The position numbers and the translations under genes are program-made. This document shows positions 1 through 9,220 of a DNA stretch of 64,000 nucleotides, piece by piece. Every line of letters begins with the position of its first letter. Positions within the stretch are counted from its first letter, which is position 1. Origin of the DNA: Bacillota bacterium. Its GTDB lineage: Bacteria > Bacillota > Clostridia > Lachnospirales > Lachnospiraceae. Under the pieces are notes generated by a model, which saw only the letters and a list, made by a program, of their open reading frames with translations, made no database searches and was not told the DNA's origin. The stretch covers positions 15,340 to 79,339 of the forward strand of contig JAEZZO010000070.1 in the NCBI GenBank assembly GCA_023418475.1. The letters run 5' to 3'.

Positions 1-210
1 GGGAACCATATTTGGGGCGAGTGGCCGAAAAAGGAAGAAAGAGTGAGCTTTTTAAAGATCATTCAGGAGCTTACGACACCTGTTGAGATAGACCAGGTTG
101 TTGACAGTATTCTTATTGAGGAAGCATTGTCCTTCCTGACTGGTAAGGTTAGTGCACAGCAGGCAGCCGCCGCGGCGGACAGCAAAATTAATACATATCT
201 CTCCGAATAA
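1..210 (+). CDS. Extracellular solute-binding lipoprotein, C-terminal fragment (cut by window edge)
   Basis: Frame 1 is open from the first base to a TAA at 208-210 and gives the last 69 residues of a protein whose start lies outside the window. The fragment closely matches the C-termini of the next two genes: all three share a W-P-x-K-E stretch, a T-x-P-(V/I)-E-I-(D/N)-Q-(V/I)-V segment and a K-I-N-T-Y-L-(S/N)-E ending. It is therefore the first of at least three tandem receptor paralogs. A 95-bp gap separates it from the next gene. The N-terminal architecture is inferred only by analogy. Confidence 0.85.
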   Translation, partial: GNHIWGEWPKKEERVSFLKIIQELTTPVEIDQVVDSILIEEALSFLTGKVSAQQAAAAADSKINTYLSE

Positions 211-305
211 ACCGCAGGGTTTTCATATAACCGAAGAGAATAGTAATAATTCCGAAGGGGCCCTAAATATAAGAAACTGAAAAATTATTATATGGAGGAT
301 GGAAA

Positions 306-2588
306 ATGCGAAGAGTTATGGTTTTATTAATAACCTGTTTATTTCTGTTATCAAGCTTAGCAGGGTGCAATAAAAGCGAAGAGAAAACAAATATACAAAC
401 CAATCAAAACAATAAGAGTTCTATTCAAAAGAATGATAAGACAACGGAGGTAGAAAATCTACAAGACAGTAATAATAAAATGGGCAGATATATGGAAAAA
501 AATGTTGAACTTCCGGAACTTAAGAAAGATGAAACATTATTTACTATCCTGGAAAATTCCGCTCACCAGATAGAATTGTATACCAGAGAAAAGAGCAGGT
601 ATTATCGCTATACACTGGAAAAGGATATGACCTGGAAGGGTAGTGAAGCGGGGTGGCTCAATAATGGGAAATTAACCGGACAGAATACAGAGCTTGGCTC
701 AATTTGTCTTGGACAGGATGGTAATTATTATGCTGTTTACACTGTTTACAGCAAGGATACCAGAAGCCATATCATAAAATCTTCAGACAGAGGGAAAACA
801 GCACACGAAATAGATATTCCATATTTGAATAAAGAACAGACAAAGAAGGATTATAAATTCTACCCTACCATACAAACGATACAGGTATTAAAAAACGGTA
901 ATATGGTTCTATTTGAATTACAGTCATCTGATTCGCTGCAAGTATTATCCCCGGAGGGTGAGAAGCTGGATAAGGTATCAATTACTAATGGGGATTATGA
1001 AGCTAATTATGTGGTGTATGGAAATGATATCCTTGCTGCGGCGGATGATAATAAAAGCATTATTGTCTATAACACTGTTACAAAGCAGATAGACCGAACA
1101 ATTAATTATGAGGTAAAATTGCATTCTAGGGCATTTGCAGTCAAAGAGGATGGTACAGTTTTGGCGGGTGATTCCACTGGAATTCACCGTATACAAAAAG
1201 ACGGAACGTTATGGGAGACACCTGTGGATGGGGTATTGAACTCGATGAGTATGCCAACAATGTATTTTAGAGGATTATTTGTCAAAGAAGGCGGGCAAGA
1301 AGAGTATTACGCCTCTTATGCGAGTGATGATGGTATTCAATTACTGCATTATGTTTATGATAAGGACGTTTCAGCTGTTCCAGCACATGAAATTACCGTT
1401 TACTCTCTGCAGGAAAACAAAACTATCCGACAAGCGATTTCCATGTTCCAATCCAAAAATGCTGATATTAAGGTGAATTATACAGTTGCAATGGGAGAAG
1501 AGGGAGGCAGTGTATCAGACTATATCAGGGCATTGAATACGGAGCTACTGGCAGGAAACGGTGCAGATATCCTTCTAATGGACGGATTGCCTGTTACCTC
1601 TTATCTGGAAAAGGGTGTTTTAACAGATTATTCCGATGTCATAACCAAATTAGAGAAGTCAGGTGAATTATTACCTAATATTACGAAAAGTTACGAAAAG
1701 GACGGGAAGGTTTATCAAATGCCGCTTCGCTTTGGAGTACCTGTTATCCTGGGCGATACTGGAGCGCTTTCCAATATAAAAAACCTGGATGCTGTGATAG
1801 GTTACGTTCAGAAAAATACCAGGCTTCCTTATATCAGTTCTATTACTTATAAAGAAATTCTACAGAATTATCTGGCATTATATTCAAGAGAATTATTTAA
1901 AAATGGATTACTTAATCAGCAGCAGCTGGAAGCATTTCTTGTGAAATTGAAAAAGCTTGCCGACAATAGTAAAGCAAAGGAACAGGATGAGGAAAATGAC
2001 GTATCTGATGCAGACAGTGATTTTATTAACAGTAATAAATTATTCCGGAGCCGGTCACTTGGCATCGTGAATCATAAGTATGTCTGTGAATTGGATCAAA
2101 TTAATGACTTTTCCGATCTGATGATACCGGAGGCTATTCTAAAAGAACAGAAAGATATGGATTATACCACAATTAATCAGATGTTCCTGCCAAAAGGAAT
2201 GGTAGGGCTAAATCATGCCAGTAAAGAACCGGATATTGCAAAGCAGTTTATATCTTACCTATACTCACAGGAGGTTCAGAATGTAAATCTCTATGATGGC
2301 TTTCCGGTTAATATAAAATCACTTCAGAAGTGGAAAGCAAAGGAGGAAGAAAGCACATTATGCGGAAGTGATAATGAAGGAAATGAGGTTTCTGGAGGCT
2401 GGCCATCAAAAGAGAAAAGGGGGGTTTTTATGGAAATGATAAATGAGCTGACAATACCGATTGAGATTAATCAGGTTGTTAATAGCATTATTATTAAAGA
2501 AGCTGTTCCATTTTTCACAGGAAAAATTGGTGCACAGCAGGCAGCGGCAGCGGCAAATAATAAAATCAATACATACCTCAACGAATAG
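306..2588 (+). CDS. ABC sugar-type solute-binding lipoprotein with an extra N-terminal domain
   Basis: Predicted surface lipoprotein of 760 residues. A signal peptide ends in a L-A-G-C lipobox with the lipidated Cys at residue 21. Residues about 70-360 look beta-rich, with short motifs such as S-S-D-R-G-K-T that resemble sialidase/BNR or propeller repeats. Residues about 365-760 form the extracellular solute-binding domain, with a typical G-N-G-A-D-I-L-L-M-D-G segment. At 760 residues it is much longer than the usual 420-450 of family 1 receptors, because of the N-terminal domain. It sits between a truncated paralog and a full one and upstream of two permeases, so it probably delivers a saccharide to them. 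The start follows a GGAGGATGG Shine-Dalgarno stretch. The ligand is unknown. Confidence 0.85.
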   Translation: MRRVMVLLITCLFLLSSLAGCNKSEEKTNIQTNQNNKSSIQKNDKTTEVENLQDSNNKMGRYMEKNVELPELKKDETLFTILENSAHQIELYTREKSRYYRYTLEKDMTWKGSEAGWLNNGKLTGQNTELGSICLGQDGNYYAVYTVYSKDTRSHIIKSSDRGKTAHEIDIPYLNKEQTKKDYKFYPTIQTIQVLKNGNMVLFELQSSDSLQVLSPEGEKLDKVSITNGDYEANYVVYGNDILAAADDNKSIIVYNTVTKQIDRTINYEVKLHSRAFAVKEDGTVLAGDSTGIHRIQKDGTLWETPVDGVLNSMSMPTMYFRGLFVKEGGQEEYYASYASDDGIQLLHYVYDKDVSAVPAHEITVYSLQENKTIRQAISMFQSKNADIKVNYTVAMGEEGGSVSDYIRALNTELLAGNGADILLMDGLPVTSYLEKGVLTDYSDVITKLEKSGELLPNITKSYEKDGKVYQMPLRFGVPVILGDTGALSNIKNLDAVIGYVQKNTRLPYISSITYKEILQNYLALYSRELFKNGLLNQQQLEAFLVKLKKLADNSKAKEQDEENDVSDADSDFINSNKLFRSRSLGIVNHKYVCELDQINDFSDLMIPEAILKEQKDMDYTTINQMFLPKGMVGLNHASKEPDIAKQFISYLYSQEVQNVNLYDGFPVNIKSLQKWKAKEEESTLCGSDNEGNEVSGGWPSKEKRGVFMEMINELTIPIEINQVVNSIIIKEAVPFFTGKIGAQQAAAAANNKINTYLNE

Positions 2589-2839
2589 TTCTGTAGGTTA
2601 CACTTAAGAAGACCTTGATGGGAAGGAACGTTACATACGCACCTGTAAATATATGCCATTCTTATTCTTATATATTCTTTAAAGAAAATTTAGAGATTTG
2701 CCTGTTATATTAAATATAAATCAAACTGGTTTCTAATTAAATGACAAGTAAAATCATTTGATTGAGAGGTAAGGTTGAAATAAATAATTGAAATTTTAAG
2801 AAGTTATATACCTGCGTAATTCTTGGTATATACTTTGAA

Positions 2840-2856
2840 GCGCAAAAAACTTGCGC
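2840..2856 (+). other. Small hairpin just upstream of the second receptor gene's RBS
   Basis: GCGCAA and TTGCGC arms are separated by 5 nt and end about 6 nt before the GGAGGG ribosome-binding site of the 2874 gene. The hairpin could influence mRNA stability or translation initiation. The rest of the 285-bp gap (2589-2873) shows no gene or clear terminator. Confidence 0.45.
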
Positions 2857-2873
2857 AAGAATGGAGGGTAATA

Positions 2874-5156
2874 ATGAGAAAGGCGATAGCTTTATTACTT
2901 GTATGTACATTCATATTGACTGGCTTTGCAGCGTGTAACAAAAAAGAAACACAAACAGATTTACAAACAAAAAGCAGCGAGGATGTTGGAGAGAAGGGCG
3001 AAAAAGCAGCTAAAAATGATCTGACAACTACTACTGCGAAGATGGGAAGATATATGGAGACAATGGTCAATTTTCCTGATCTGGAAAACGGTGAAAGCAT
3101 AGTAAAAATACTCGAAAATTCCGCGAAACAAATCGAAATGTATACTAATGCAGGCATAAGGCATTATTGCTATACGCTGAAAAAAGATATGACTTGGGAT
3201 AAGAGTGAACCGGCATGGCTGATTAATGGTAAACTAGCGTCAAGTGGTGTAGTAGTAAACTCAATTTGTCTTGGGGAGGATGGTAATTATTATGCTGCTT
3301 ATACTGAATATAACAAGAATTACAGGAGCCATATCCTTAAATCCTCTGATGGTGGTAAAACAGCACAGGAGATTAAAATTCCATCTCTGAATAAATATAT
3401 AATAAAAAATAAAACCTTTAAATATTATCCGATCATAAAAGACATTAAGGTGCTAAAGAACGGTAATCTGGTATTATTTGAGACGCAATCACCTAAAGTT
3501 CTGCAGATTTTTTCACCGAAGGGTGATAAGCTTGATAAAATACCGATACATGCTTATAACTTAAATACATTTTTTGAAGTATCTGGAAATGATATTATTA
3601 CTGCGGCGGAAGATAATAGAAGTATTATATTCTATAATACTGACAGTAAGCAGGCAGATCGAACTATTGAATATGAGGTCAAATCGTATCCTAGATCCTT
3701 TGTGGTTAAGGAAGACGGCACTGTTTTGATGGGAGATACCGCTGGAATTCATCGATTCAAAAAAAATGGAACGCTATGGGAGACGACGGTAGATGGGATA
3801 TTAAACTCAATGAATCTGCCAACTAACCATATAAATGCATTATTTGTTACTGAAAACGAGAAAGAAGAATATTACGTTTCCTATAAAAATGATGACAATG
3901 GCTTTCAGCTTATGCACTATGTATTTGATAAGAATGTTCCGGCCGTCCCAACACACGAAATTACGGTATTTTCCCTTCAGGAGAGTAAGACAGTGAGGCA
4001 GGCAATTTCCCTATTCCAGATGAAAAATTCTGATGTAAAGGTCAATTACATAGTTGCCATGGGATTAGAAGGTGGAATTGTATCCGATTACATCATGGCA
4101 CTGAATACAGAGCTTCTGGCCGGAAATGGTGCAGATATTTTACTGCTAGATGGACTGCCGGTGGATTCCTATTTACAGAAGGGAGTGCTTGCAGATTATT
4201 CGGATATAATCAAACCTCTTGAGGAGTCAGGGGAATTATTGTCTAATATAACAAGCTGTTACGGTGCAGACGGGAAGGTATATCAGATGCCGCTCCGCTT
4301 TAGTGTACCATTGATTATGGGGAAGCAGGAGGCTCTTTCCTCAGTTAATAAAATGGATGATATTATAAGTTATATAGCAAAGAACAATGAAATACCGTAC
4401 TCAAGTCCGACATCCTATAGGTGTCTGCTTCAGAATTATCTAGCTCTCTATTCAAAACAATTTTATAAAGATGGATTATTAGATAAGAAACAGCTGGTAA
4501 ACTTTCTTAATGACCTGAAAATAATTGCTGAAAATACGAATGCTATGGAAACGAATAAGGAGAATGATCTAACAAACTTAAACACCGATATTATTGATTG
4601 CGATACTCTGTTTCATGGGGATATTCTAGGTATAGCATATGGTAGATTTTCCAGTGACATGGTTCAGGTTACCAATATAACCTCATTAATATTACCAGAG
4701 GTTCTTAATGAACAGGATGGTATGGATATAGCTCCCATCAATCAGCTTTTTGTGCCAAAAGGAATGGTTGGGCTTAATAAAGCCAGTAAAGAGACAGCTC
4801 TTGCAAAGCAATTTATCAAATTCCTTTTTTCCGAAGTGGCTCAGAGTGCAGACCTTAACAATGGATTTCCCATTAATATGAAATCAATTGAAAAATGGAT
4901 GGCAGAAGAACGGGAAAACTTTATGTATGGTGATTATGATAAGGAAGGAAATGTTATGAAAGGCGAATGGCCTTTAAAAGAAGTAAGGGAAAATCTCTTA
5001 AAAACAATGCAGGGACTTACTGCACCAGTTGAAATAAATCAGATTGTTGACAGCATTATTATCAAAGAGACATTACCCTTCTTTGCCGGGAAAATCAGTG
5101 TGGAACAAGCTGCCGATATGGTAGAAAGCAAAATTAATACTTATCTTTCTGAATAA
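2874..5156 (+). CDS. ABC sugar-type solute-binding lipoprotein, tandem paralog
   Basis: Predicted lipoprotein of 760 residues, the same length as its upstream paralog and alignable with it end to end. It has a signal peptide with an A-A-C lipobox (Cys21), a BNR/propeller-like N-terminal half with a S-S-D-G-G-K-T motif, and a C-terminal family 1 solute-binding domain carrying G-N-G-A-D-I-L-L-L-D-G. An in-frame ATG exists at 2823, but the ATG at 2874 is preferred because it follows GGAGGG and opens directly into the signal peptide. The binding halves are better conserved between the paralogs than the linker after the lipid Cys. The tandem copies may be receptors for related ligands that share one transporter. 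Confidence 0.86.
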   Translation: MRKAIALLLVCTFILTGFAACNKKETQTDLQTKSSEDVGEKGEKAAKNDLTTTTAKMGRYMETMVNFPDLENGESIVKILENSAKQIEMYTNAGIRHYCYTLKKDMTWDKSEPAWLINGKLASSGVVVNSICLGEDGNYYAAYTEYNKNYRSHILKSSDGGKTAQEIKIPSLNKYIIKNKTFKYYPIIKDIKVLKNGNLVLFETQSPKVLQIFSPKGDKLDKIPIHAYNLNTFFEVSGNDIITAAEDNRSIIFYNTDSKQADRTIEYEVKSYPRSFVVKEDGTVLMGDTAGIHRFKKNGTLWETTVDGILNSMNLPTNHINALFVTENEKEEYYVSYKNDDNGFQLMHYVFDKNVPAVPTHEITVFSLQESKTVRQAISLFQMKNSDVKVNYIVAMGLEGGIVSDYIMALNTELLAGNGADILLLDGLPVDSYLQKGVLADYSDIIKPLEESGELLSNITSCYGADGKVYQMPLRFSVPLIMGKQEALSSVNKMDDIISYIAKNNEIPYSSPTSYRCLLQNYLALYSKQFYKDGLLDKKQLVNFLNDLKIIAENTNAMETNKENDLTNLNTDIIDCDTLFHGDILGIAYGRFSSDMVQVTNITSLILPEVLNEQDGMDIAPINQLFVPKGMVGLNKASKETALAKQFIKFLFSEVAQSADLNNGFPINMKSIEKWMAEERENFMYGDYDKEGNVMKGEWPLKEVRENLLKTMQGLTAPVEINQIVDSIIIKETLPFFAGKISVEQAADMVESKINTYLSE

Positions 5157-5173
5157 AACCGTAAAACATAGTG

Positions 5174-5236
5174 ATGATTAGCCTGATAGATGCTGGATAA
5201 GAAATACCTGGAATTGACTTTTACCGGGCTAATCAT
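5174..5236 (+). promoter_or_regulatory. Hairpin between receptor and permease genes (possible attenuator)
   Basis: Perfect 10-bp inverted repeat, ATGATTAGCC and GGCTAATCAT, with a 43-nt loop, shortly after the receptor stop codon. No strong U-tract follows, so a full terminator is doubtful. Partial termination or 3'-end protection would fit the higher receptor-to-permease ratio common in ABC importers. The remainder of the 227-bp gap up to 5383 shows nothing else clear. Confidence 0.4.
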
Positions 5237-5383
5237 TATAACTATTGATTGCATTAAGAAATAAGTATTGAACCATAACCAGACTTATATAACGTTACTT
5301 GAGTTTGTATAAGGAGTTCTTTGGAAACCGTTAAAATAGAAAGCGTTAGGCTTTTGACGAATATGGTTAGATAGGAAGTAATT

Positions 5384-6301
5384 ATGACTAAAAAAATACA
5401 AACTAAAAAAATACATACCAAAAACCAAATGCATCGTTCTATTTCTAAAATCATGAGAACAGAAGAAAGAAAAGCCTGGCTTTTCCTTCTTCCGAGTCTG
5501 CTTGGTTTATTCGTATTCATACTGCTTCCTTTTGCGGATGTATTCAGACGTTCCTTCTGCGCGGCAATGAGTTCGGATTTTGTAGGTTTAGACAATTTTA
5601 AAACCGTATGGAAGAATATAGCCTTTCGGCTGGCCATCAAAAATACACTCAAATTTATAGGAATTTGTCTTCCGCTTTTACTATTGTTTTCCCTATTACT
5701 TGCAATGTTACTCTACCACCAGAAAAAGCAGGAAAAGTTTTTTAAAATGTCATTTCTTCTGCCCATGGCAATTCCGGTAGCATCAATTGTTGTTCTGTGG
5801 AAGCTTTTTTTTCATGCGAATGGTTTACTAAACGGTTTATTTACCCAGTTTGGTATAAAAGAAATAGACTTTCTTAATTCAAGTAAAGCATTTTATGTTC
5901 TTGTTTTCAGCTATCTATGGAAAAATTCTGGATATGACATGATTTTATGGCTGACCGGACTGAACGGAATATCGGTATCTCTCTATGAAGCAGCCAGCGT
6001 GGATGGTGCAGGGGGATGGAATAAATTCCGCTATATCACCTTACCGCAACTGATGCCGACCGTTTTTATGATCGGAGTCCTCTCCTTTATCAATTCCTTC
6101 AAGGTATTTCGTGAAGCATATCTTATCGCGGGCAGTTATCCGGATAACAGCATCTACATGCTGCAGCATGTGCTCAGTAATTGGTTTATTGCACTTGATA
6201 TTCAGAAGATGTGTGCGGCAGCGGTTATGCTGGTCATAGTATTTTTAGTGCTGATTTTAGTATTGATTCATTTTGACAAGGATGAGGATACCTGTGAATA
6301 G
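5384..6301 (+). CDS. Carbohydrate ABC transporter permease (MalF/UgpA type)
   Basis: Inner-membrane permease of 305 residues with about six hydrophobic segments. The cytoplasmic EAA loop, which docks on the ATPase, is clear: E-A-A-S-V-D-G-A-G-G near residue 205. The N-terminal 30 residues are basic and precede the first membrane segment. Only 15 bp separate it from the second permease, so they are cotranscribed. No ATPase gene follows, which is common in Firmicutes where one shared MsmX-type ATPase serves several importers. The substrate should be set by the upstream receptor lipoproteins. Confidence 0.9.
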   Translation: MTKKIQTKKIHTKNQMHRSISKIMRTEERKAWLFLLPSLLGLFVFILLPFADVFRRSFCAAMSSDFVGLDNFKTVWKNIAFRLAIKNTLKFIGICLPLLLLFSLLLAMLLYHQKKQEKFFKMSFLLPMAIPVASIVVLWKLFFHANGLLNGLFTQFGIKEIDFLNSSKAFYVLVFSYLWKNSGYDMILWLTGLNGISVSLYEAASVDGAGGWNKFRYITLPQLMPTVFMIGVLSFINSFKVFREAYLIAGSYPDNSIYMLQHVLSNWFIALDIQKMCAAAVMLVIVFLVLILVLIHFDKDEDTCE

Positions 6302-6316
6302 ATAAGAGGAGATTAT

Positions 6317-7165
6317 ATGCGTATTAAAAAAGGAATGAGATATCTGTTCTGTTTAATATTGACACTTTTCACCTGGGTTCCGCTTTGGATGCTTTTTAGC
6401 GGTTCGCTTATGAGCGAGGATGAAATTATTAGAAATGCCGGACCAATACTTGATCAGAGCGGTGGACGCGCTTATTGGACCATATTACCGTTATACCCAA
6501 CGTTTCGCTCTTACGTGGAATTGCTCCTCGATACACCAAACTTTTTCACAATGTTCTGGAACTCCTGTATTCAGGTTATACCGGTACTCATAGGACAGTT
6601 GTTCATAGCGGTTCCGGCTGCCTGGGCATTTGCCAGATTTCAGTTTCGGGGAAAAAGAGCACTATTTATTCTCTATATTGTTTTGATGGTTCTTCCCTTT
6701 CAGATTACCATGGTATCCAGTTATCTGGTGCTGTTTCATCTAAAGCTTACCGGCACCCATCTGGCATTAATCCTTCCGAATTTGTTTTCTGCATTCCCGG
6801 TATTTGTTATGGAGAAATTCTTTAAAACCGTACCGAGATCCTTAATTGAAGCGGCTAAATTAGATGGAGCAGGAGAGATTTATATTTTTCTGAAGATTGG
6901 TATTCCGATGGGAGCTTCCGGAATTTTATCTATTATTATACTTGGATTTCTAGAATACTGGAATGCGATTGAACAGCCGCTGACTTTTCTGATCAACAAA
7001 AAGACGCTATGGCCGCTTACCTTATATCTCCCCGACATTACTACGGATAAATTAGGAGTTGCCTTCACAGCATCCGTTTTTTTGATGTTTCCTGCACTGC
7101 TGTTATTTTTATATGGTCAGAAGTATCTGGAACAAGGAATTGCAGCTTCGGGTATAAAAGAATAA
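6317..7165 (+). CDS. Carbohydrate ABC transporter permease (MalG/UgpE type)
   Basis: Permease of 282 residues, partner of the upstream MalF-type protein. It shows six hydrophobic segments and the EAA loop E-A-A-K-L-D-G-A-G-E near residue 180, typical of the MalG branch. The ATG follows AGAGGAG. The next gene starts 18 bp after its stop, so the adaptor-like gene downstream is probably in the same transcript. With the upstream permease it would form the membrane channel of the importer. Confidence 0.9.
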   Translation: MRIKKGMRYLFCLILTLFTWVPLWMLFSGSLMSEDEIIRNAGPILDQSGGRAYWTILPLYPTFRSYVELLLDTPNFFTMFWNSCIQVIPVLIGQLFIAVPAAWAFARFQFRGKRALFILYIVLMVLPFQITMVSSYLVLFHLKLTGTHLALILPNLFSAFPVFVMEKFFKTVPRSLIEAAKLDGAGEIYIFLKIGIPMGASGILSIIILGFLEYWNAIEQPLTFLINKKTLWPLTLYLPDITTDKLGVAFTASVFLMFPALLLFLYGQKYLEQGIAASGIKE

Positions 7166-7183
7166 GAAAGGTATGGACTAATC

Positions 7184-9220
7184 ATGGAGAATAAAATCAG
7201 AAAATTACTAATCGGGTTTTTTGTAGTAATGATATTATTTACATTCCTGTCACGGGCGGCAGCGGCTACTATGGTAGCCAAAGTACAGGTTGATCATGTA
7301 AGAAGCGGAAATCTTGCATATGAAGTAACCGGGTCAGGAATAGTGAAAGCAGAGGCCCGTAAATATATTGATTTAATTGTTGGCTACCGTATCGGTAAGG
7401 TCGCTGTACAGGAGGGACAACAGGTCAAAAAGGGTGCTTTGCTATTTACCTATGATCTGGAAAGCCTAAAGAAAAAAGAGGCGGAGCTGAAAGATGAATT
7501 AACAAAATTGAGACTGCAGTATCAGAATATTGGATTAACCGGACAAATTGGGGATAGCGTAACAGACGAAGAAACTGCCTTGAATACAGTGATAAATGCC
7601 AGAGAGGACATAAATACGGCAAAAAAAGAAATGGAAGAGCAGAAAAAGACAATCAGAAAAGATAAGGAAAAACAATACAAGAAGGCGGTGTCCGATCTGG
7701 AGAATATCAATGACTCGAAAAAGACCGCAATGACAGCAGCGTCAAGGGCAGTTAGTGATGCGGAGAATAATCTTACCGAACAAAAACCGGAATTAGAAGC
7801 AAAGGAGTTGATTGATCATTACAAGAGTGCTGTGGAAGGTAAGGACGAAGTACAAATAATGCAAAAGTTAACGAAGATCTTGGAATTTGTATATCAGGAA
7901 AGCTATGAGAAGCACCAGCAGGAGGTTTCCGATGCACAGAAGTCTTATGAACGGGCAAAAGAAGATTATTCTGCAGTCGTTGAGAAATGGAAGAAGATCA
8001 TAATTGATGATTCAGATCAATATATGGAGAAGAATACCAGAAATGCATATTACCTTCAGCTGGAGACAAAAAGGGAGGAAATAAGTAATGCCGAGCGTGT
8101 AGTTTCCGATACAAAAGAAAAGTGGGATATTCTTACTGCAAAGGATAATAAACTGATGAATGCGGCGAATACTTACCGTTCGGGTATTATGGGGCAATTC
8201 ATGGATATTGGAACTGTATATACCACATTATACGATATTATGATGAAGTATAGAGCTGCTGGTCAGGATAATATTACAAAGACAGAAACCACACTATCCA
8301 GAGCAAAAGAGGATGAAGCGCAGGTCAAGGAAGAATGGAAGCGGAAGGTTAAGAGTGTAGAGGAAGAGAAGAACCGGATCAGCAGGGATTTGCTAGCAAT
8401 GGAAGCCGGAAGCTATGATTACACGGAGGACTTAAAGACACAGCATAGAGCCCTTTTGGAAGCAGAACGTACCCTTGCTAAGGCAGAGCTTGCACTGGAG
8501 CAAAGTAAGAGAAATGACCAGAAAGCAGAAGGAGATCAAAGGCAGCGGGAAAAATCAGACAATATTGAAAGGAGTATCCAAAATATTACGATCACGGCTA
8601 AAGAGCAGGAATGGATGGAGCTGCAAAACCTGATCGCTAAAAAAGGGAAAATTGTTGCGCCTGTAGCAGGGGTAGTATTCGGACATGATTTAGAGCAGGG
8701 TATTACATTGACTGGCCAGGAGAAATTTATCATTACTACCGGAGGCTATGAACTTACCATGATGGCTGGTAATGAGGATATGAAGTATTTCGAAGCAGGA
8801 GATGAAGTAAAGATTACATCAAGTTCTAGAGGGGACGAAATCACTACGCAGATTGAAAATATGGAGCAGCCGGATCAGGATAAAATGGTCAAATTTACCG
8901 CACTTTTGCCTAAGGGAAATTATCAAACAGGTTCCTCTTATGATTTTGTTCTGAGTAAAGATTCGAGGGATTACTCAAAGTGTATACCCATTCAGGCATT
9001 GAGACAGGATCAGCAGGGAACTTTTGTTCTTCTTGTAAAGGATATGGACAGCGTGTTAGGAAAAATAGAAGAAGCCTTCCGCATGAAAGTAGTCGTAATT
9101 TCAAAGGACAGTAAATCGGCTGCAATTGATGCACCATTGACAGAGAAGGATGATGTCATAACAGGAAGTAACAGGAATTTCTCTGAGGGAGATCGGGTGC
9201 GGATTTATGAAGAGGAATAG
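7184..9220 (+). CDS. HlyD/MacA-like membrane fusion (adaptor) protein with long coiled coil
   Basis: A 678-residue protein with one N-terminal membrane segment (about residues 7-28). A biotinyl-lipoyl-like half-domain follows around residues 55-90, with G-x-R-I-G-K-V-A-V-Q-E-G-Q-Q-V-K-K-G. A long charged coiled-coil stretch runs from about 95 to 480, and the second lipoyl half begins with I-V-A-P-V-A-G-V-V-F-G near 490. A beta-barrel-like C-terminus follows. This is the architecture of periplasmic adaptor proteins, found in Gram-positives next to ABC exporters, although the coiled coil here is unusually long. It overlaps the next gene by 14 bp. Its position inside a sugar-importer operon is odd; the role is unknown, with efflux or envelope assembly most likely. 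Confidence 0.75.
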   Translation: MENKIRKLLIGFFVVMILFTFLSRAAAATMVAKVQVDHVRSGNLAYEVTGSGIVKAEARKYIDLIVGYRIGKVAVQEGQQVKKGALLFTYDLESLKKKEAELKDELTKLRLQYQNIGLTGQIGDSVTDEETALNTVINAREDINTAKKEMEEQKKTIRKDKEKQYKKAVSDLENINDSKKTAMTAASRAVSDAENNLTEQKPELEAKELIDHYKSAVEGKDEVQIMQKLTKILEFVYQESYEKHQQEVSDAQKSYERAKEDYSAVVEKWKKIIIDDSDQYMEKNTRNAYYLQLETKREEISNAERVVSDTKEKWDILTAKDNKLMNAANTYRSGIMGQFMDIGTVYTTLYDIMMKYRAAGQDNITKTETTLSRAKEDEAQVKEEWKRKVKSVEEEKNRISRDLLAMEAGSYDYTEDLKTQHRALLEAERTLAKAELALEQSKRNDQKAEGDQRQREKSDNIERSIQNITITAKEQEWMELQNLIAKKGKIVAPVAGVVFGHDLEQGITLTGQEKFIITTGGYELTMMAGNEDMKYFEAGDEVKITSSSRGDEITTQIENMEQPDQDKMVKFTALLPKGNYQTGSSYDFVLSKDSRDYSKCIPIQALRQDQQGTFVLLVKDMDSVLGKIEEAFRMKVVVISKDSKSAAIDAPLTEKDDVITGSNRNFSEGDRVRIYEEE

